A program made the position numbers and the translations under genes. Positions 25,674 to 34,033 of a stretch of 64,000 nucleotides of DNA are shown here, one piece after another. Position 1 is the stretch's first letter. Every line of letters starts with the position of its first letter. The notes below the pieces were generated by a model. The model was given only the letters and a program-made list of their open reading frames with translations, was not told where the DNA came from and ran no database searches. The DNA lies in the NCBI RefSeq assembly GCF_001953985.1, contig NZ_MBEI01000069.1, forward strand, positions 109,197 to 173,196, in the 5' to 3' direction. The DNA comes from Mycobacterium colombiense. Its GTDB lineage: Bacteria; Actinomycetota; Actinomycetes; Mycobacteriales; Mycobacteriaceae.

Positions 25674-26309
25674 CTAGCGTCCGGTGGCCTGGAAGATGAC
25701 CCGGCGCGCGATCTGGACCGCGTGGTCGGCGAAGCGTTCGTAGAAGCGGCCCAACAGGGTGGCGTCCACGGCGGCGGCGACGCCCTGCGTCCACGCGGGA
25801 TCCATCAGCGTCGCCAGCAGCCGGCGGTGCAGCTCGTCCATCGCGTCGTCATCGTGGCGAATCCGGGCGGCCCCGCGCGGGTCTTGCGACACCAACACCT
25901 GTCGCGCCCCGAGCGCCAGTGCCTTTGCCGCCTCACCCATGGCGGCGACGTAGGGCCGCACCTCGGCGGACACGGCCGGATAGGGATGACGGCGGCGGGC
26001 GATCTTGGCGATGTGCACGGCCAGCTCGACCATCCGTCGCGCATCCGCGGCGATCCGGAGGGCGCTGACGACCGAGCGCAGGTCCGTGGCCACCGGCGCC
26101 TGCAACGCCAACAGCGCGAAGGCGGTCTCCTCGACGTGCGCGTCGAGGGCGACGATGCTGCGGTGGCGGGCGATGACGGATTCGGCCGTCGTCAGGTCGG
26201 CTTCCAGCAGCGCCTCGCTCGCCTGTGAAATCGCCTCGGCGGCCATCGCGCACATGTCAGCGAGCTGGTCGGTCAGCGTGTCCAGCTGCTGGTGAAAACC
26301 GGTCCTCAT
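25674..26309 (-). CDS. PhoU-type phosphate signalling protein
   Basis: PhoU domain protein of 211 aa with two three-helix repeats. It begins MRTGFHQQLDTLTDQLADM and contains VHIAKIARRRHP and ATLLGRFYERFADHAVQIARRVIF, the conserved metal-binding and helical motifs of mycobacterial PhoY1/PhoY2. PhoU proteins link Pst phosphate uptake to the SenX3-RegX3 system and to persistence. No pst genes are next to it, as is also true for the PhoY genes in M. tuberculosis. Start at MRTGF fits the family length. Confidence 0.9.
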   Translation of the reverse strand: MRTGFHQQLDTLTDQLADMCAMAAEAISQASEALLEADLTTAESVIARHRSIVALDAHVEETAFALLALQAPVATDLRSVVSALRIAADARRMVELAVHIAKIARRRHPYPAVSAEVRPYVAAMGEAAKALALGARQVLVSQDPRGAARIRHDDDAMDELHRRLLATLMDPAWTQGVAAAVDATLLGRFYERFADHAVQIARRVIFQATGR

Positions 26310-26385
26310 CTTCACCGAATAGCCCGCTACCGCCAAATCAACCTCCCCGTGCAGAACGGCAGAAAGTCCCGTACGGGTTGCCCCG

Positions 26386-27780
26386 CTAGCGGATGTCGTC
26401 GGCGAGCGCGCGGGCCTCCCGCTCGGTTTCGACGGCGGGCCCGGAGCCGGGCAACGGCTTGCCCGCGACCTCCGGTGTGAACAGCAACGTGATGGCTCCC
26501 ACCGCGCCGGCGAAGATCAGCATGTAAGCCGGCACCATCACGTTGCCGGTGCCCGATACCAGCGCCTGGGCGATCAACGGTGTGATGCCGCCGACGAGGG
26601 AAATCGAGATGTTGTACGAAATCGCCAGCGCCCCGTAGCGCACGTTGGTGGGAAACAAGGCGGGCAGCATGGCCGGCCCGGTGCTGTCGAAGCACAGTTC
26701 CATCAGGCCGATCAGCAGCACACCGAGGAAGATCACCGGGTAGACGCCACCGAAACGGATGAGCAGGAACGCCGGGATGGAGGCCCCGATTAGCAGCCCG
26801 CAGCCCGTCCACATGATGGGTTTGACGCCGATGCGGTCGGACAGGGCGGCGACGAGCACCACGGTGACCATCAAAATCGCCAGCGTCGACACGATCATTA
26901 CCAGTCCGGCGGTGCGCCCGACGCGCACGAAGAGTCTGAGGTAGGTCGGCAGGTATCCGGTGAGCATGAAGTCGGCGACCTGGGAGGTCAGCACCAGCGC
27001 CGCGCAGATCAGCATCGGGCGCCACTGGGCGGCGACCATGCGCAGAATTTGCTGCGGTCCTTGGCCGCCCGGCGCGGGCGCACCTTCGTTCGCGCTCTGG
27101 TAGGCGGAGGACTCCTTGAGCCGAAGCCGTAGGTACAGGGCGACCAGGCCGAAGGGCAAGCCCAGCAACAGCGGGATCCGCCAGCCGTAGGTCAGCATGT
27201 CGTCGTCCGGCAGCCAGGTCTGTAGGCCGGTCACCAGCAACCCGGCGAGGACGAATCCGACCAGGTTGCCCATCGGCAAGAAGCCGACCATCATGCCGCG
27301 TTTGTGGTCGGGGGCCTGCTCGACGAGATAGGTCATCGCGCCGACGTACTCGCCGCCGGTCGACAGACCCTGAAAGATTCGTGCGATGACGAGCAGGATC
27401 GGCGCCCAGATGCCGATGGTGCTGTAGGTGGGCAGCAGGCCGGTCATGGTGGTGCTCACCGTCATCATCAGGATGGTGACCACCAGCACCCGGTGACGCC
27501 CGATGCGGTCGCCCAGCGGGCCGAAGATGAATCCGCCGAGCGGGCGCACGACGAACGCCGCCGCCAGCGTGCCGAAGGTCGCGATGAGGTGGACGCCGCT
27601 GACGCTCTTGCCGGGGTAAAACACCTGGGCGATCGTGGTGGCGATATAGCCGTAGACCCCGAAGTCGTACCACTCCATGAAGTTGCCGATGGCGGTACCC
27701 ATGATGGTCTGCCGCATTGCCGGATCGGCGACCCTGATGTCTTTACGGGCCCATTTCCTCCGGCGGCGTCGAATACCCAT
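26386..27780 (-). CDS. MFS metabolite/H+ symporter (ProP/ShiA-like)
   Basis: Twelve-segment major facilitator of 464 aa in the metabolite:H+ symporter family. Signatures are IGNFMEWYDFGVYGYIATTIAQVFYP at the first helix, FGPLGDRIGRHRVLV between helices 2 and 3, and ARIFQGLSTGGEYVGAMTYLVEQAPDHKRG. Likely substrates are small organic acids, betaine or proline. A SigF-like promoter (27792-27818) ends 12 bases before ATG 27780, giving a very short leader. The gene probably stands alone; PhoU lies 77 bases downstream on the same strand. Confidence 0.88.
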   Translation of the reverse strand: MGIRRRRRKWARKDIRVADPAMRQTIMGTAIGNFMEWYDFGVYGYIATTIAQVFYPGKSVSGVHLIATFGTLAAAFVVRPLGGFIFGPLGDRIGRHRVLVVTILMMTVSTTMTGLLPTYSTIGIWAPILLVIARIFQGLSTGGEYVGAMTYLVEQAPDHKRGMMVGFLPMGNLVGFVLAGLLVTGLQTWLPDDDMLTYGWRIPLLLGLPFGLVALYLRLRLKESSAYQSANEGAPAPGGQGPQQILRMVAAQWRPMLICAALVLTSQVADFMLTGYLPTYLRLFVRVGRTAGLVMIVSTLAILMVTVVLVAALSDRIGVKPIMWTGCGLLIGASIPAFLLIRFGGVYPVIFLGVLLIGLMELCFDSTGPAMLPALFPTNVRYGALAISYNISISLVGGITPLIAQALVSGTGNVMVPAYMLIFAGAVGAITLLFTPEVAGKPLPGSGPAVETEREARALADDIR

Positions 27781-27791
27781 CGAATGATGGC

Positions 27792-27818
27792 TTACCCGAA
27801 ACAATCCGGGGACGAACC
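27792..27818 (-). promoter_or_regulatory. SigF-like promoter for MFS gene
   Basis: On the minus strand GGTTCG (27818-27813), a 15-base spacer and GGGTAA (27797-27792) approximate the SigF consensus GGWWT-N16/17-GGGTAY. The start codon at 27780 follows after 11 bases. Confidence 0.42.
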
Positions 27819-28004
27819 GGCGGGGTCGGGCAATAAGACCTTTCCCCGGGTTACCCGGAGATGGCGGCGATCATGCGGGCGGACGTGATCGGTTCCGGAA
27901 ACGCCAGCTAGGCGTGCGTCGCCGACGCCGCCGAGGACGGCATCGCGCCGCCACCGCAGCCGACATTCGTTATTCGCGTCACGTCCGCTCGTTCACGGCG
28001 CGGC

Positions 28005-28580
28005 TCATTGGCCTTTCAAGCTCCCGATGCGCAGCGAGAAGTCGGCGGCATTGGACGGCGGCGAGTCCTCGAACTGCTCGACGTAGCCCTCGGGGTCACG
28101 ATCGGTGATCGGCAGCCCCTCGGTGGTCGGGTGCTCGGCCATGAACTCGCTGTATTGACGCCCGAGCGCCTCACGGAGCCCGATGGGGGCGTTGCGGCGA
28201 AAGTCCGAGAGCCCTTCGCGTTCCTCCTCGCCCATGTGATCGTCGTTGGCCTTCCGGGTGCGCCCGACGGCGGCCCACCACTGTTCGCTGCCCAGCGCGG
28301 CCGCGTTGGCGTCGCGCACGCCGTCGCGAATGTCGTTGTGATCGCCGATCGCGTCGAGGGTCTCGCCCTCGGCGTCCTCACCTAAGCGTTTCAGCAACTG
28401 CGGGTAGAAGATCTTTTCTTCGATGTAGGCGTGCACGTCGAGCTTGTCGGCGAGCGGGCCCCATACCCGCTTGAGCGCGGCCCGGTCGTCGGGGCGCTGG
28501 GCCTGCAGATCGTCTAGGCGCGCGAACTGTTCGCGGAACCATTCGTGGTCGGCCAGGATCAACCTGGTGATGTCTGCCAT
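28005..28580 (-). CDS. Hemerythrin HHE domain protein
   Basis: Cytosolic protein of 191 aa with a four-helix hemerythrin-type fold. Candidate di-iron ligands are in ADHEWFREQF, DVHAYIEEKIFYPQL, GDHNDIRDG and DDHMGEEEREGL, giving the spaced H and E residues of the HHE family. Such proteins bind oxygen or NO, or sense iron and redox state, and several mycobacterial members are stress-induced. A SigF-like promoter at 28621-28649 fits that picture. It is followed by the MFS gene after 224 bases. Confidence 0.87.
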   Translation of the reverse strand: MADITRLILADHEWFREQFARLDDLQAQRPDDRAALKRVWGPLADKLDVHAYIEEKIFYPQLLKRLGEDAEGETLDAIGDHNDIRDGVRDANAAALGSEQWWAAVGRTRKANDDHMGEEEREGLSDFRRNAPIGLREALGRQYSEFMAEHPTTEGLPITDRDPEGYVEQFEDSPPSNAADFSLRIGSLKGQ

Positions 28581-28893
28581 CGCAGGGTTCCGCCTCTCTG
28601 GATCCCGGTCAGCCGGGGCTTACCCCGATTACCAGCTGAGGTAACAACCCGACGCGGGATCCGTCAACGGTGTTCGCTTCCCGGCGCCCGGCCCAGGTGC
28701 GAGTTGTTCTACGCCGCACCGGGTTCACCAATTTGACGTGCGCGTAAGCACTCTGGTGCCCGTCGGCGCCGTGGCCCTGAACAGGAACTCGCCGGGAGGG
28801 CGCGGTTATCCGGGCGGATACACTGGGGCGGTCCGTTCGGCGATCAGCTCGATCGCACCCGTAAACCAATAAGAATCAGTCAGAGGTTGTGCC
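28581..28893. other. 313-base divergent intergenic region
   Basis: Separates the hemerythrin-like gene (minus) from the mycolate methyltransferase gene (plus). Apart from the SigF-like site near the left end, the right end has CCAATAAGAATCAG, with a possible -10 TAAGAAT, and the ribosome site AGAGG. No reading frame here looks like a protein. Confidence 0.5.
28621..28649 (-). promoter_or_regulatory. SigF-like promoter for hemerythrin-like gene
   Basis: On the minus strand GGTTGT (28649-28644), an 18-base spacer and GGGTA (28625-28621) resemble a SigF promoter, about 41 bases upstream of ATG 28580. The spacer is one base longer than ideal. Confidence 0.38.
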
Positions 28894-29778
28894 TTGTCCG
28901 AAAAACCCGGCGATGCCGTCAGCTTGGAACCGCATTTCGAGGACGTACAAGCGCACTACGACCTGTCCGACGAGTTCTTCGCGCTCTTCCTGGACCCGAC
29001 GCGGACCTATAGCTGTGCCTATTTCGAGCGTGACGATATGACGCTGGAAGAGGCGCAGTACGCCAAGGTCGACCTCTCGCTGGGAAAGCTTGGGCTGGAG
29101 CCGGGCATGACGTTGCTCGACATCGGGTGCGGGTGGGGCACCACGATCGTGCGCGGCCTGGAGAACTACGACGTCAACGTTGTCGGCCTCACGCTCAGCC
29201 GCAATCAGCAGGCACACGTGCAGCGCCGCCTGGACAGCCATCCTTCGCAGCGGTCCAAGCGGGTGCTGCTGCAGGGGTGGGAGCAGTTCGACGAGAAGGT
29301 CGACCGGATCGTGTCGATCGGCGCCTTCGAGCACTTCGGGCGCGACCGATACGACGAATTCTTCAAAAAGGCCTACGAGGCGCTACCGGCCGACGGCGTC
29401 ATGATGATGCACACCATCATCAAGCCCAGCGACGAGGAATTCGCGGAGCGCGGGCTGCCCATCACCATGACCAAGCTGCGCTTCATGAAATTCATCATGG
29501 ACGAGATCTTCCCGGGCGGAGACCTGCCGCAGGCCAAGGGCGTCGTGGAGCACGCCGAGCGTGCCGGCTTCGGTGTGAAGCTGATTCAGCCGCTGCGCCT
29601 GCACTATGCCCGCACCCTCGACACGTGGTCGACCGCGCTCGAGGCGCGCCGGGACGAGGCCATCGCGGTTCAATCCGAAGAGGTCTACGACCGGTACATG
29701 AAGTATCTGACCGGTTGCGCGGACCTGTTCCGCGAGGGCTACACCGACGTCGCGCAGTTCACCCTGACCAAGGGCTGA
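28894..29778 (+). CDS. Cyclopropane/mycolic acid methyltransferase (CmaA/MmaA/PcaA family)
   Basis: SAM-dependent enzyme of 294 aa that modifies double bonds of meromycolate chains. Key segments are HFEDVQAHYDLSDEFFALFLDPTRTYSCAYFE, the SAM loop TLLDIGCGWGTT, RIVSIGAFEHFG and the C-terminal YMKYLTGCADLFREGYTDV. The LDPTRTYSCAYFERDDMTLEEAQ block is shared by PcaA, MmaA2 and MmaA4, and I cannot separate these by eye; SIGAFEHFG and the C-terminus favour a cyclopropane-forming type. TTG start at 28894 with AGAGG six bases upstream. It stands alone, outside the usual mmaA cluster. Confidence 0.88.
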   Translation: MSEKPGDAVSLEPHFEDVQAHYDLSDEFFALFLDPTRTYSCAYFERDDMTLEEAQYAKVDLSLGKLGLEPGMTLLDIGCGWGTTIVRGLENYDVNVVGLTLSRNQQAHVQRRLDSHPSQRSKRVLLQGWEQFDEKVDRIVSIGAFEHFGRDRYDEFFKKAYEALPADGVMMMHTIIKPSDEEFAERGLPITMTKLRFMKFIMDEIFPGGDLPQAKGVVEHAERAGFGVKLIQPLRLHYARTLDTWSTALEARRDEAIAVQSEEVYDRYMKYLTGCADLFREGYTDVAQFTLTKG

Positions 29779-29802
29779 CGCACTAGCCGCCGGATCGTCC
29801 GC

Positions 29803-31224
29803 TCAAACGGATTGCGCGACAACGGGTTTGATGCGAAGGTCGTCGCTGACGTCATCGAGCGCCAGTCCTATGGGTTCGCGCACCAGGACGGTCGTGGCGA
29901 TGCCTGCGGCGTAGCAGCAGAAGCCCAATAACGTCACCGCTCTTAACCCCGCCCCGCTGAGCAGGAGCGGCACACAAAGAGCACCCAGGAAGGCCCCGAC
30001 CTTCGCGAGGGCGGAAGAAAGCCCGTGAAAGGTACTGCGAACGGCCGTGGGGTACGACTCCGCCGCGAGAAGCATGGTCGTGTAGTTGGGTCCGAAGGCG
30101 ACGCCGAACAAAGACATGCCGAACACGATCGCGAACGGCACTACCGAGGCGCTGATGACGGGGAAGGCCGTAATCAACAGCATCGCGAACGCGCAGATAC
30201 CGAAACCGAGTGCCTGCAGCACGCGTCGGGGCATACGGTCGAGCACCAGCAGGCCGGCGATCGCTCCGCCGAGACCGAAACAAATGACCAGGACCGCGTT
30301 GAGGGCGACGTTGGACACCACGCTGCCGTGGGGCGCGATGTGCTTGATGAGCAAGGGTTGGCTGACGTAGCTGCCGTAGACGGCGACATTGAAGAAGAAC
30401 CAGCTCCCGGCGGTGCCCAACAGGATGGTGAGAACCTTCCGATTGGACAGTCCGATCTTGGCGGCACGGGTCGCGGCAACGGTGGGCGAGGTGAATGTCG
30501 CGCGCGATTGGGCAAACGCCGCAAAGTCTTTCAGCGCCTGCTGTTCGTCACCACGCTCGGCGGTCCAGCGCGGCGACTCGGGCATATGACGACGCTGATA
30601 CAGCACCAGCAGAGACGGGATGACGCCCATCCCGAGTATCAGCCGCCAGGCGATGTGATCGGGAACGCCGACGGCCAGTACGAGGAGGCTGACGAGATAG
30701 GCGACGACCTGACCGAACACATAGAAGATGAAGGTCAGGCCGACCAGTTGACCGCGGTTTCGCCGGTTGGCGTATTCGGCCATGATGACGCCGCTGGCGG
30801 GATAGTCGCCCCCGATACCGATTCCCAGTATCAGCCGCGCGATGAGCAGGACAGTGAAGTTGGGAGCGCACGCGGAGAGCAATGCCCCGATGATCATCAA
30901 GACCGCTTCAAAACCGTAGACCCGCCGCCGGCCGAGCATGTCGCCGAGACGCCCGAAGACGATGGCGCCCAACGCGACTGCCAGTAGTGTCGAGCTTGTC
31001 AGCATCGAAATCTGCCCGCCGGTGAGATGGAACTGCGGAGTGGCCAGCAGGGTCACCGTGCCGATGACGTTGAGATCGTAGGAGTCCGTGAAGAATCCGG
31101 CGCCGGCGGTCGCCGCGGCCTTGAAGTGGAATATGTCGAGCTTTGCGTCGTCGATCGACCTGACGACACCGGCATGTGCCGATCCGGTGGGCGCAGCGTC
31201 GTGCCAGCTCTCCAAACTTGTCAT
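29803..31224 (-). CDS. PHS-family MFS transporter (phosphate/phosphonate type)
   Basis: Twelve-segment major facilitator of 473 aa in the phosphate:H+ symporter family. Diagnostic stretches are FHFKAAATAGAGFFTDSYDLNVIGTVTLL, GRLGDMLGRRRVYGFE, LILGIGIGGDYPASGVIMAEYANRRNRGQLVG and the C-terminal FGVAFGPNYTTMLLAAESYPTAVRSTFHG. It is divergent from a GntR regulator and a phosphonatase-like/dehydrogenase pair with only 141 bases between. Import of a phosphonate or its breakdown product is therefore likely, replacing the usual PhnCDE ABC importer. Phosphate itself is an alternative substrate. Confidence 0.85.
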   Translation of the reverse strand: MTSLESWHDAAPTGSAHAGVVRSIDDAKLDIFHFKAAATAGAGFFTDSYDLNVIGTVTLLATPQFHLTGGQISMLTSSTLLAVALGAIVFGRLGDMLGRRRVYGFEAVLMIIGALLSACAPNFTVLLIARLILGIGIGGDYPASGVIMAEYANRRNRGQLVGLTFIFYVFGQVVAYLVSLLVLAVGVPDHIAWRLILGMGVIPSLLVLYQRRHMPESPRWTAERGDEQQALKDFAAFAQSRATFTSPTVAATRAAKIGLSNRKVLTILLGTAGSWFFFNVAVYGSYVSQPLLIKHIAPHGSVVSNVALNAVLVICFGLGGAIAGLLVLDRMPRRVLQALGFGICAFAMLLITAFPVISASVVPFAIVFGMSLFGVAFGPNYTTMLLAAESYPTAVRSTFHGLSSALAKVGAFLGALCVPLLLSGAGLRAVTLLGFCCYAAGIATTVLVREPIGLALDDVSDDLRIKPVVAQSV

Positions 31225-31352
31225 GATAAGTACGCTCCAACACGCACCGAAGGCAAGTCAACGGCGTACCGTTCTTTACGGCGAAGTTCAATATCCGTTA
31301 ACTACATGAGCATTCGGTGGTCATTGGGCCAGACGCCGGTAGCGACAGCATG

Positions 31353-31358
31353 TATAGT
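31353..31358 (+). promoter_or_regulatory. -10 TATAGT inside a PhnF-like operator
   Basis: TATAGT ends 7 bases before ATG 31366, so the regulator mRNA would be leaderless. The surrounding TGTATAGTCA (31351-31360) looks like a shortened form of the TGGTATAGACCA site I recall for the mycobacterial PhnF repressor, which would make this promoter autoregulated. Confidence 0.42.
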
Positions 31359-31365
31359 CAAGTGC

Positions 31366-32130
31366 ATGGCAATTGCGCTGCACGAAATGATCGCCGACAG
31401 CCTGCGGGAGCAAATCCGCGGGGGAGATCTGCCCGTGGGTTCCGCGCTTCCCTCGGAATCCCAGCTCTGCGACCGGTGGAAGGCGTCACGCGGACCCGTG
31501 CGCCAGGCGCTGGCCGCACTGCGCGCCGAAGGGGTCATCGCCGGCGGTCGTGGGAAACGGCCGGTCGTCCGCACGACTTCGATCGGCCAGCCGTTTGACA
31601 CGCTGCTGTCCTACTCCGCCTGGGCCCATTCGATCGGGCGCACGCCCGGACAGCGCACGCTCGAATTGGCCTTGCGCCGAGCGGATCAACACGCGGCATC
31701 GGTACTCCAGATCGACGAGGGAGCGCCGGTCGTGCAAATGTTGCGATTGCGCTATCTCGACGGCGAGCCCGCGATGCTGGAACGCGCGACCTTCGTCGAG
31801 AACGTCGGTCGCCGGTTGTTCGATTTCGATTGCGACTCAGGGTCGCTATGGGCCTACCTGTTGTCGCAAGGGGTGCGGTTCTCGACCGCTTCGCACGTCA
31901 TCGACGCGATCGCGGCCGACCCCGTCGATTCCGCGCATCTCGCTGTGGCGCAAGGTGATCCGCTGCTAAGGCAGCGGCGGATCACCCGAGGAGCCGGTGG
32001 CGAGATCATCGAATACCACGACGACCGGTATCTGCCGGCCATGGTCAGCTTCACGCTGGAGAACGCCCTGGACGCGCGCTGCGCCCTCACCCGTAATGCC
32101 AAGCCCGGGGAGGAGGCCGACGCCCGATGA
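31366..32130 (+). CDS. GntR/HutC-type regulator with UTRA domain (PhnF-like)
   Basis: Regulator of 254 aa. The winged-helix DNA-binding part (about 1-75) contains LREQIRGGDLPVGSALPSESQLCDRWKASRGPVRQALAALRAEGVI. The UTRA ligand domain (about 90-245) includes VQMLRLRYLDGEPAMLERATF and IEYHDDRYLPAMVSFTLE. ATG 31366 is positioned for a leaderless mRNA. Its stop overlaps the phosphonatase-like gene as ATGA, so regulator and enzymes share a transcript. By analogy with PhnF it should repress the operon until a phosphonate-derived signal or low phosphate relieves it. Confidence 0.85.
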   Translation: MAIALHEMIADSLREQIRGGDLPVGSALPSESQLCDRWKASRGPVRQALAALRAEGVIAGGRGKRPVVRTTSIGQPFDTLLSYSAWAHSIGRTPGQRTLELALRRADQHAASVLQIDEGAPVVQMLRLRYLDGEPAMLERATFVENVGRRLFDFDCDSGSLWAYLLSQGVRFSTASHVIDAIAADPVDSAHLAVAQGDPLLRQRRITRGAGGEIIEYHDDRYLPAMVSFTLENALDARCALTRNAKPGEEADAR

Positions 32131-32834
32131 CCGCCCGGCTCGAACTGGCCGTACTGGACATGGCCGGCACCACCATCGACGAGGGTCAGCAGGTCTACCG
32201 GGTTCTGGCCGAAACGGCGACCGCCTATGGCGCGGCGCCGTCCCCGGCCGACATCACCCGCTGGCACGGGGCTGCCAAACACGAGGCACTGCGTGCGCTG
32301 CTCACCACCCCCGGTGGCGAGCCGCCCAGTGCGGACCTGCTGGACACGGTCGTCGCCGATTTCCGTTCCCGGCTGACGGCCGCCTACGCAATGTCTCCGC
32401 CGTGCCCGCTGCCCGGTGTTACCGACGCGATGGCCGCGCTACGTTCCGCCGGCATCCGGGTTGTGCTCAGCACCGGATTCGATCGCGACATTGTCGACTC
32501 ACTGATTTCCGCTTTGGGCTGGGAAGGCGACTCGGTGGTGGACGACGTCGTCTGCGGCAGCGACGTGGCGGCCGGACGCCCGGCGCCCTTCATGATCTTC
32601 CGGGCGATGGAGAACCTCGGTGTCGTCGACGTGGACCGCGTGCTCGTCGCCGGAGACACCCCGCGCGACCTGCAAGCCGGAACCAACTCGGGCGCGGCGT
32701 TCGTCGTCGGGGTCCTGTCCGGAGCCGGGGACGCGGTCGAACTCGGGGGACATCGGCACACCCATCTGGTCGCGTCGGTGGCCGAGCTGCCCACGCTGCT
32801 CGAGCTGCGCGATGTGGCGGCCCGCCCCGCGTGA
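32127..32834 (+). CDS. Phosphonatase-like HAD hydrolase
   Basis: HAD-superfamily enzyme of 235 aa of the phosphonoacetaldehyde-hydrolase-like group (TIGR03351 type). Nucleophile motif LDMAGTT has Asp11, with alanine instead of the second aspartate as in PhnX (DxAGT). WHGAAKHEAL places Lys51 where PhnX has its Schiff-base Lys53. Later motifs are VVLSTGFD and VLVAGDTPRDLQAG. It likely cleaves the C-P bond of phosphonoacetaldehyde or a related compound. Coupled by ATGA to the GntR gene and by TGATG to the dehydrogenase. Confidence 0.85.
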   Translation: MTARLELAVLDMAGTTIDEGQQVYRVLAETATAYGAAPSPADITRWHGAAKHEALRALLTTPGGEPPSADLLDTVVADFRSRLTAAYAMSPPCPLPGVTDAMAALRSAGIRVVLSTGFDRDIVDSLISALGWEGDSVVDDVVCGSDVAAGRPAPFMIFRAMENLGVVDVDRVLVAGDTPRDLQAGTNSGAAFVVGVLSGAGDAVELGGHRHTHLVASVAELPTLLELRDVAARPA

Positions 32835-33913
32835 TGCAGCCGACGTCCTCGCCCCAAAAGGCTGCCGTCCGGATCGACCACACCTTGGCGGCCGTGTGGC
32901 GTGGCGGCACCGACATGGCGGTGGAATCGGTGACCGTGCCCCCGCTCGGACCCGGTGATGCGTTGGTGCGAGTCAGGCTTGCCACGGTGTGCGGTAGCGA
33001 CAGACACACGGTGAGCGGCCGGCGCCAACAGCCGTGCCCGTCGATCCTGGGCCACGAGACCGTCGGTGAGATCGTGGCGTTGGGCACGAGTCAGCCACGG
33101 GCCGTGGACGGGCGGCCGTTGCGCGTCGGTCAACGCGTCATCTGGAGCGTGACGTGGCCGTGCGGCACCTGCGACCGGTGTCTGGCCGGCGTCACGGCGA
33201 AGTGCCGGGTCGTGCGCAAGGCCGGCCATGAGGCCCTGGACTCCGACTGGGGGCTGTCCGGCGGTTACGCCCAGCACGTGCTGCTCCCGCGCGGCCTACC
33301 CGTTGCCGTCGTCGACGACGACCTCACCGATTCGGTCGCCGCACCTGCGTCTTGTGCGACGGCGACGGTCATGGCCGTTCTCGAACGCGCGGGAAACCTG
33401 GCCGGCCGGCGAGTCGCTGTGCTCGGCGCCGGCATGCTCGGGCTGACCGCGATCGCCGCCGCCGTGTGTGCGGGCGCTTCCGCGGTGACCGCGGTCGATC
33501 CGGACGCGGCCAGAAGGCAGTTGGCACGGCGATTCGGCGCTACTGCCGTGCGGGATTCGGTCGGCGGCGCCGAGGCGAGCGACATATTGCTGGAATTGTC
33601 CGGCGTACCGGATGCCCTGGAAGACGGGCTCGCAGCCCTCGACGGCCAAGGGATAGCCGTCCTCGCCGGATCCGTCACACCGCATGCGGCCGTGGCTGTC
33701 GACGCCGAGTCCGTGGTGCGCCGTCAATTGTCCATCCTCGGCGTACACAATTACGAACCGCGCCACCTGGCAGCGGCACTGACCTTCTTGCACCGAACGT
33801 GCGAGCGTTTCCCGTGGCATGAGTTGGTCGCCGACCCCGGATCCCTCGACGACCTCGGCCCCCTGCTGGCCGCGCCCGCGGGACCGGTGCCGCGATATTC
33901 GATCGCCCCTTGA
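32834..33913 (+). CDS. Zinc-dependent alcohol dehydrogenase, phosphonate-catabolism type
   Basis: Medium-chain dehydrogenase of 359 aa resembling TIGR03366 proteins found beside phosphonate genes. Catalytic zinc side: TVCGSDRHT and ILGHETVGE. Structural zinc: four cysteines in CGTCDRCLAGVTAKC. NAD-binding loop: VAVLGAGMLGLTAIAAA. It could oxidise a 2-hydroxyethyl- or similar phosphonate to the aldehyde used by the HAD enzyme next to it. The ATG shares a base with the HAD stop. A GTG one codon upstream is an alternative start. Last gene of the three-gene operon. Confidence 0.86.
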   Translation: MQPTSSPQKAAVRIDHTLAAVWRGGTDMAVESVTVPPLGPGDALVRVRLATVCGSDRHTVSGRRQQPCPSILGHETVGEIVALGTSQPRAVDGRPLRVGQRVIWSVTWPCGTCDRCLAGVTAKCRVVRKAGHEALDSDWGLSGGYAQHVLLPRGLPVAVVDDDLTDSVAAPASCATATVMAVLERAGNLAGRRVAVLGAGMLGLTAIAAAVCAGASAVTAVDPDAARRQLARRFGATAVRDSVGGAEASDILLELSGVPDALEDGLAALDGQGIAVLAGSVTPHAAVAVDAESVVRRQLSILGVHNYEPRHLAAALTFLHRTCERFPWHELVADPGSLDDLGPLLAAPAGPVPRYSIAP

Positions 33914-34033
33914 CAAGGGCAGGTAACAGCACGTCTGGGTTTACCGCCCCAGAACCGCGGGTAATTCCAGGGCAACAACCTGATTGGGTGGGTGCCGGTG
34001 TTCTTCGGCGCAACGCCGCTGGAAGGACCGACC

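Noticed and set aside
33992..34033. GTG start 14 codons upstream for the DUF5666-like protein
   Set aside because: AAGGA is placed for GTG 34034. The upstream codons do not resemble the start of an exported protein.
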